Part shown: positions 58,084 to 64,000 of the stretch, one piece after another
How the letters are laid out: each line of letters begins with the position of its first letter
Numbering within the stretch: position 1 is the stretch's first letter
Origin: Escallonia rubra
Lineage: Eukaryota > Streptophyta > Magnoliopsida > Escalloniales > Escalloniaceae
DNA length: 64,000 nt
Assembly: GCA_033065855.1 (NCBI GenBank)
Contig: JAVXUO010002897.1
Span: 1 to 64,000, forward strand
Direction: 5' to 3'
Program-made: the position numbers and the translations under genes
Notes under the pieces: generated by a model
The model's database searches: none
What the model was told of the DNA's origin: nothing
The model's input: only the letters and a program-made list of their open reading frames with translations

Positions 58084-59451
58084 CCTACCTTCTGTTTCTT
58101 TCAAATAAAACCAATCACCCCTCTTCATTACTCCCAACTTGTCTTCATCACTCAACTGTTCCTTCCTGCTCTGAGCTCCACAAGTACCAGTACGCACCCA
58201 TGTCTTTCTTCATCACTCTTTTACTTCCATTTTTCTCACATTCTTTTCTAGAATGTGAGAAAAATGCATTAATTAGAAAGTGAGAAAATACATGTTTCGA
58301 AACGTTTTTCTAGTGTGGTTTCTTGGTATCTGAGGGTTGGTGCTTAGGCAGAGTTATCTCTGATTATGTTGATTGTGGTGCTATGGTTTGATGTTGCTTC
58401 TATTCTCGACCTATTGCATTGCATGTGGTGCATGGCTCTCTTCTTTCTTCTTGATTTTTGTTAAACAACATCGTTTTTTGCCTCGAAATATCATTTTTGG
58501 TGTTCTTTTTTAAACATCAATTTTAGTTTTCACAATTCAAATGGGTGATATGTACCGAGGAGGCCTATCCCAGGAAAAGAGCCCTTTTGTGGAAAGTCAT
58601 TCCCTCTAAATACATTGGACATGTTTATTTTACAGACTAAAGAAGATCACTTTTATACATATTCTGAAAACTGATGGGAATCAGGCCTAGTATTAGCAGT
58701 GGTACGCACGATTTATTGTTCTCCAAATTTATTTACTCTTATCAGCTAGCATATTTGTTCCTTAAATTACTGGCAGCTATTGCCAGTAGTTTGGTCATTT
58801 TTATCATCATTGTCTGCTCTTTTATGCAGGGAAGTGATATAGCCCCACTTTGAGCATCTATGTTCCACTAGTGTCACCAAAGTGATTATATAGCAACACT
58901 TGAGAGACCTTTAGCGACAAAAGCGAAGTTCAAACATCTTTTGTCATTGTCAATGAACCACAGACCTTACAAGTTTGCATCATCCATATGAATGCTTACG
59001 CATGCACATTGACATTTAACATTCCACACATTCATCGTTGTTACGATTTCAACCAGTCCGGACAACCATTCCACACATTCATCATTGTTTCCATTTCAAA
59101 GTCTGGACAAACGTGGAACTGCCCCCATATTCCGATGTAGGGCCTCAGTGGGCTTGGTTGCCTAGGGCTGGGTCAGCTATATGGGTCGTTTATTCTATTG
59201 ATATAGACCAATGCGATGTAACGAGATGTCCTTATCCGTGTTTGTAGCTAGAAAAATGGCCTATTTTTATCCTCTCAGTATTTGTCGTGTAAAAAAACTT
59301 GAGCATCTGATATGAACTTAGGACTATAACTATTTTTTCATGCTAAGAGATTTGGGTGCTAAGAACAACATCCTCAATTATCTCTTTCTATTCTTACCTA
59401 GATATTTTCATCGTAGTTAGTCCTGAGAAGACCTTGAAGAAATTGTGAAAA
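58084..59451. other. Unique-looking sequence beside the LARD element
   Basis: No domain, terminal repeat or simple repeat recognised. It could contain introns or 5' parts of the gene whose possible 3' exons start at 59452. Confidence 0.4.
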
Positions 59452-59877
59452 TTGAGTTTTATTGAAGTTCTAGCACTGGCACAAAGCCCTGTGAAGTTGA
59501 GTGTACCGTATTCAGATTTGCAGCACGAGACTGAACGACGTTCAATTGTCCACATGGGCGAGTCTGGTAAAGAGAAGATTTTCTCTGGGACTACCAGGGG
59601 GCATCTTGGAGGTACTCCGGCTATAAAGGAAGAACGGGTTCAGCTATTACCTAGCAAGGTACATAACTGCCTAGAAACTAATTTCTTTGTTGGCTGCCTA
59701 AATTACTGCTAAAATTATAACGACTCGTATGTGCAGGCGCTTACAGGCACATGCTTTTCTTCATTTCTATCTTCTAAGATGTTTTCTCATTCCTAGGATT
59801 ACAATCAAATATCTAAGTCAGATTTGTATGCTTCGAAGTCAAATCACAGTTCGAGTTCAAAGATTAATGTTATTTAG
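59452..59877 (+). CDS. Possible last two exons of an unrecognised gene (partial)
   Basis: An open stretch to 59658 ends in a good donor (AAG|GTACAT) and joins in phase 0 to 59797-59877 (acceptor TTCCTAG), which ends in TAG after a Ser-rich tail (DYNQISKSDLYASKSN, HSSSSKINVI). The first exon reads HETERRSIVHMGESGKEKIF and GTTRGHLGGTPAIKEERVQL. Its true 5' boundary is unclear, possibly at an AG just before 59455. I do not recognise the family. The upstream part may be missing because of the element at 51087-58083, or may lie in 58084-59451. It might equally be chance. Confidence 0.35.
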
Positions 59878-60486
59878 CTGTTGGAGTCTCAAAATTGTTT
59901 TTCTGAGTGGAAATATAGCGCTAATATGTTCTATTATGACATGATGCACTTGCTTATATTGCTATCGTAAAGATGATGTATACTCTAGGTCACAAATCTC
60001 ATATAATAACTCGCAACAACCTTAAAAATAATTTGATTAGAACCTCATCAGCTTCAAGTTTAAGCTGCAAGGCTGCAACCTACTGCAATTGTTGGCCAAC
60101 TTATAAGCAACCAAGTCTTCAATCCCTTCATGGAATTTCAGGCTATAGCCCAACTGATGTGACGGACGCATTGTGTCCAAAATGCATTTCTTGTTTTGCA
60201 CCTAAGCCCCTAAATGCATCTAATTAAGGCCCCAAGAACTGCTTTTATTTCATTATATTATCAGGAAGCTTGTAATACAATATTTAATCGGAACAAGAAG
60301 GGTTCACAACATGAAAGGCATTAGCTTCCTGACCTTCTGTTAATACATGAATTAAAGACATGCCTCTTCACCTCTACTATCTGTTTTCATGCTTAATAAG
60401 TAATAGTAATGACCAAGTGCACATGCGTGATGCTTTTCACAAGTGTAACTAGTTCCTTTAAAGTGTGGCAATCTCTTACTTTGCAG
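59878..60486. other. Intergenic or intronic, nothing recognised
   Basis: AT-rich, ending in the TTTGCAG acceptor of the PPR exon. No gene seen. Confidence 0.5.
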
Positions 60487-61399
60487 GAAAAAAGTCCAAT
60501 AGATAAGATTGAGTTGTACCCTATTCTAGAATCTACCCTCTGCACCTTTTGTAGTGGCACAGATAGTTGCCGAACTGTTGGCTCCGGAACAAAATTAATG
60601 AACATACTAATAAATGAACATACTAGTTGAAAGAGGGAAACCACAAGAGGCACAGTACTCCATTTTCAATAGTCTAATTGAAGGTGGTCACAGACCATCC
60701 CTTATAACATATACGACCCTTCTAACAGCTTTAACCATCCAGAAGCGCTTCAACTTCATAGAATCAATCATCTCTAGAGTGATAGATAATGGAATGAAGC
60801 CCGATTCAGTTTTCTTCAATGTTGTTGTTAATGCTTTCTCTGAAGCTGGGAACATGGAGCGAGCCATGAAAACCTTCCGGCAGATGAAGGAGAGTGGAAT
60901 TAGACCGACTACCAGCACTTTCAACACATCGATTAAAGGGTATGGAATTGCTGGCAAGCCTGAAGAATATTTGAATGTGCTGGAGCTATTGTGTCGGGAG
61001 GAAAATGTGAAACCGAATCTCAGGACTTTCAATGTGCTTGTCAGAGCACGGTGTAACAAGAATAATATCACAGAGGCATGGAACGTGCTACATAAGATGG
61101 TAGCTTTTTGTTTACAACCCGATGCTGTTACTTACAACACAATAGCAACTGCTTATGCTCAAGCTGGAGAGACCAAACAACCAGAAGGGATGATTCCACA
61201 GATGCAAAATAATAATGTGCTGCCTAATGAACGAACTTGTAGTACCATAATAGGCGGATATTGCAGAGAAGGGAAGATAAAGGATGCCTTGAGATTTGTG
61301 TACAAGATGAAGGATCTCGGTGTGTCTCCTAACCTTGTTGTTTTCAGCTCATTGATCAAAGGATTCCTGGACAATGCAGACAGGGGTGGTGTTGATGAG
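60487..61399 (+). pseudogene. P-class PPR protein exon, frame broken by a 16-bp duplication; 3' part missing
   Basis: From the acceptor TTTGCAG the exon reads EKSPIDKIELYPILESTL, CTFCSGTDSC, RTVGSGTKLMN, then the frame is thrown by a tandem duplication (ATGAACATACTAATAA / ATGAACATACTAGTTG, period 16 bp, 60598-60629). From the second ATG at 60614 it runs open to the donor GAG|GTTAGT at 61399. It holds about seven 35-residue PPR motifs (for example [57 protein letters not shown]). The closest remembered relatives are the Arabidopsis At5g21222/At5g25630-type proteins, in which CRTVRS-TKLMNIL is the normal sequence and more PPRs follow VDE. No following exon was found to 64000. P-class PPRs bind organellar RNA. 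Either a pseudogene or a truncated protein starting at 60614. Confidence 0.8.
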
Positions 61400-61543
61400 G
61401 TTAGTGATTTTTATTCTGACATTTGATTTCTTTCGTTCCCATATATCTGGCAGTTACGATGTTAGAGCAATTTTCAATACATGGAGCACTAGGTCCACTC
61501 CCTCGCCCACCCTCCATCTCTTATTTCCCATCCAAAAGAAAAA

Positions 61544-62472
61544 GGGTTAAGTAGCTAATGACCCCCTCTACTATACATAATATGCGATTTTACCCCTCTG
61601 CTACGAAAAGATGTACTAAAACGCCCCACAACTCACGAAATTGGGCTCCTAAGCCGAAAACCATTAATTTTCAACAGCATGTTAGCTACACGTGCGTTGA
61701 CTAGCGATTACTTTTTAAAATGACTACTTTGCCCTCTTCTTCATTTCCACCAGCAACCACTCCCACAGCACCACCCATTTCCACTTCCATTGCCGTCCCC
61801 ATTACCCACAACCAAAGACACCCTACCCACACGCGCACACACCTCTGCAGGCATACACACCCAAATATACGCACAATCACCCACACAAACACACACCCAT
61901 TTCCACTGCGTGCAGTGTGTAGGTGTAGGGTGTGTATGGTGGTGGGGGATTGTGGGGGGGAGGATACATGGTGTTTATGAGTGTGTATTTGTGTGTGTTC
62001 GTGGTGATGGGGGATGTGGGGTGGGGTGAGAGGGAGGGCAACCGGGGGTTGTGTGTGTGTGGTGCGGTGTGGGGGAAGGGGGAGACAACCGAGGTTTGTG
62101 TGGGTGTGTGTTTTTTATGCTCGAGTGTGTGTGCGCGCGCGCATGCATGCGTGTAGTGTGAATGTTTGTGCATTCGTGCAGTGTGTGTGTGTGTAGGTTG
62201 ATAGGGATAGGGAAGGGACAGGGCCGGGGCAACCCGTGGTGTGTGGGGTGGGGTGATTGATGTGTGGAAGTGAGAGGGAAAGAGGGGCTTGGAAGGATGA
62301 CATTAATCTAAAACTTAATAAGAAGAGAGGAGCATTTATCTCAGTCCAAAGAGTTCCTAACCGTTCCATCTAAGGAACCGTTAACTGTGGTGGTTTTTAG
62401 TACATCTTTTGTAATAAAGGGGGTAAACCCACACATCATGTATAGTAGATGGTGTCATTAGCTATTTACCCC
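61544..62472. mobile_element. Non-autonomous MULE, 929 bp, downstream of the PPR exon
   Basis: Inverted ends of about 80 bp: GGGTTAAGTAGCTAATGACC at the left, complement of TGTCATTAGCTATTTACCCC at the right, including TACTATACAT and AAAGATGTACTAAAA. Flanking 9-mers AAAGAAAAA (61535-61543) and GAAGAAAAA (62473-62481) match at 8 of 9. The interior is CA-rich in its first half (61740-61915) and GT/GGG-rich in its second (61920-62260). No transposase. Confidence 0.87.
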
Positions 62473-62481
62473 GAAGAAAAA

Positions 62482-62754
62482 ACACGCACACACGCTTCTA
62501 ACATGTGTTCCACTTTATGGGAGACTTTGGTAATGAAAGGTATCATCTGCCATAATGGCATGTACATAACATTTATCCATTTTTTGTTGGTTCTTCGGGA
62601 TGAGATTTTTTTGTTTGAGTAAGAACAGTGATGCAATCTAGGTAGTACGGACACGGTGTTGGATACCGACACCGATGGGGACACCGGACACCGTAATTTC
62701 TAAAAAAATAGATTTTGAACACCGCAGAACACCACAATTTTTTTAATATATTTT

Positions 62755-62800
<46 letters not shown>

Positions 62801-63113
62801 AATACATTCCACAATCTAAAATGACAAAATAACTAAGTCAAAAAAACATTTCTGAAATTAAGTACTGGACAAAATAACTAAGTAAAAAAGAGAGAGGGAC
62901 TTTCTTCACTTAATCAGTACAAATGCAAGAAACGAGTCAAACGACTCTTGAGAGAGGGAGAAAAAAAAAACAAATGGAGAAGAAAAAAACAAAAAAAAGC
63001 TCCTAATAGTAGAAAAATGAGACAAGATGGAGACTTTCAGAATAGAAGAAAACGAGACTTTCAGAATAGAAGAAAAAAGAGATGAGATGAGGAAGAAGGT
63101 GTCAATGACAACT
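62482..63113. repeat. AT-rich and purine-rich spacer with (TA)n and short repeats
   Basis: (TA)n at 62757-62798; ACACCG-type short repeats at 62650-62695; the direct repeat GAGACTTTCAGAATAGAAGAAAA at about 63030 and 63053. No gene. Confidence 0.8.
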
Positions 63114-63316
63114 CACTACAAGAAAAAAGGGTTTTAGCGACGGACTTTTAGCGACGGAACGACTTCCGTCGCTAAAGGTGTTTTCAGCGACGGAATTTCC
63201 GTGGGTAAAAACGTTGTCCAAAAAAATCTTTTACCGACGGACTAATCCGTCGGTAAAACCATTCCCGACGGACTTTTAACGACGGTCTTTTAACGACGGT
63301 ATAAACCGTCGCTAAA

Positions 63317-63838
63317 TTGTTTTACCGACGGATCTTTAGCGACGGGACAAGTCCGTCGCTAAAATGTGTTCTTAAATACACAGATTTCTCTCTCTCTCTC
63401 TCTCTCCCCGTCTTCCTCCCCACCAGCCCTCCACGCCGGCGACAGGCCCCCGCCTTCGTCCCTCCCCACCAGCCCCCACGCCGGCGACAGGCCCCCGCCT
63501 TCGTCCCTCCCCACCAGCCCCCACGCCGGCGACAGGCCCCCGCCTCCATCCCTCCCCACCAGCCCCCCACGCCGGCGACAGGCCCCCCCCGCCACCACCA
63601 CACCGCCCTTCCCTCTCCCCTCAGATCTGCCGTCCCCATTGCCACCTCGCCGCCCCGCAGCTACCCCACTACTGCCACAGCCACCTCACAGTCGCACCAC
63701 CATCGCCACAGTTCGTCCCCCTCCGCCGCACCACCACCCTCTGCCGCTGCCTTCCGTGCGCCACTGTCGTCATCCGCCTCGCACCACCACTGCCTGAACT
63801 CACTTTTTTTCCCGGTTAGAAATTATTTATCATATTGA
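63317..63838 (+). CDS. Doubtful Pro/Arg-rich open frame in the CACTA element
   Basis: 173 codons rich in Pro, Arg, Ala, Ser and His, built partly from four 45-bp repeats (15 codons each). No recognised domain. Composition alone could keep it open; an overlapping frame on the same strand and one on the opposite strand are also open. Possible captured host sequence or chance. Confidence 0.2.
   Translation: MFYRRIFSDGTSPSLKCVLKYTDFSLSLSLPVFLPTSPPRRRQAPAFVPPHQPPRRRQAPAFVPPHQPPRRRQAPASIPPHQPPTPATGPPRHHHTALPSPLRSAVPIATSPPRSYPTTATATSQSHHHRHSSSPSAAPPPSAAAFRAPLSSSASHHHCLNSLFFPVRNYLSY
63421..63602. repeat. 45-bp tandem repeat, four copies
   Basis: CACCAGCC followed by CACGCCGGCGACAGGCCCCC recurs at 63421, 63467, 63512 and 63557. 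Confidence 0.95.
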
Positions 63839-64000
63839 ATTAATCTGTTGTTATAATGTAATTGTATGCTAGAAATTAATCTGTTGTTATAATGTAATTG
63901 TATGCTAGAAATTATTTATCGCATTAAATCTATTGTTATAATGTAATTGTATTTAATCTATTGTAATGTAATTGTATTTGATTTGCTATAATGTAATTGA
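63824..64000. repeat. AT-rich tandem repeat at the window end
   Basis: Imperfect units ending TTATAATGTAATTGTATGCT or TGTAATTGTAT recur about every 30-45 bp up to the last base. Confidence 0.9.

Larger units (their letters stand above)
63114..64000. mobile_element. Start of a CACTA (CMC) DNA transposon, running off the window
   Basis: CACTACAAGAAAAAAGGG opens the element at 63114. The next ~250 bp hold subterminal motifs TTTAGCGACGG and CCGTCGCTAAA in both orientations plus the variant TTTACCGACGG. The interior begins with a CT microsatellite (63388-63406), a 45-bp GC-rich array and a Pro-rich open frame. The other end lies outside, so autonomy cannot be judged. Confidence 0.88.

Noticed and set aside
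61720-62232. His/Thr-rich frames with CACACA composition
   Set aside because: Products of the CA/GT interior of the non-autonomous MULE.
1-64000. CRISPR array, tRNA or rRNA genes
   Set aside because: The tandem arrays lack the short-repeat/unique-spacer pattern, and no cloverleaf tRNA or rRNA sequence was recognised; SINE boxes are the only pol III signals.

Overview
This is a plant nuclear window, most likely from a eudicot. Evidence: spliced genes with GT-AG introns, a CYP71-type cytochrome P450, a P-class PPR protein, an Mpv17/PMP22 membrane protein, and a dense load of plant-type transposons (MULE, hAT, CACTA, Helitron-like, Ty3/gypsy, LINE, SINE). I cannot fix the genus. Most of the 64 kb is repeat; the host genes lie at about 24.7-39.0 kb and 59.4-61.4 kb.

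Left block (1-8.9 kb): a large Mutator-like element. Its ends are inverted arrays of a ~309-bp repeat. Inside are two convergent genes. The + strand gene has four exons and an apparently intact 894-residue frame joining a plant mobile domain (PMD) to a ULP1-type cysteine protease with a complete His-Asp-Gln-Cys set. The - strand gene is a FAR1/FHY3-like MULE transposase with two visible lesions. From 9.5 to 11.2 kb lie a G-rich array, a ~185-bp palindrome and simple repeats.

11.2-24.0 kb: a nested pile of Ty3/gypsy fossils. The outermost is one LTR element at 11249-23965 with matching CCATG target-site duplications. It contains pieces of at least two chromovirus-type elements, a 630-bp hAT MITE with a perfect 8-bp duplication, one end of a CACTA element and a perfectly centred 66-bp palindrome.

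Gene block (24.7-39.0 kb, all - strand): a three-exon CYP71-type P450 (510 aa), whose I-helix motif carries His where an acidic residue is normal, and a three-exon Mpv17/PMP22 gene (216 aa) stretched over 10 kb by introns of 2.7 and 6.6 kb. The larger introns hold a solo LTR, a MITE-like element and a LINE scrap.

39-51 kb: a Helitron-like region with a non-autonomous MULE inside it (9-bp TSD), decayed gypsy LTR and integrase pieces, a Tat-lineage gag-pro-RT fossil, and a SINE with target-site duplication. 51.1-58.1 kb: a complete-ended non-autonomous LTR element (LARD type) on the - strand with CCTAC duplications, of the same LTR family as the 11.2-24.0 kb element and the solo LTR.

Right block (58-64 kb): two possible 3' exons of an unrecognised gene, a PPR exon broken by a 16-bp tandem duplication, a 929-bp non-autonomous MULE, and the start of a CACTA element that runs off the window. 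No tRNA, rRNA or CRISPR was recognised.
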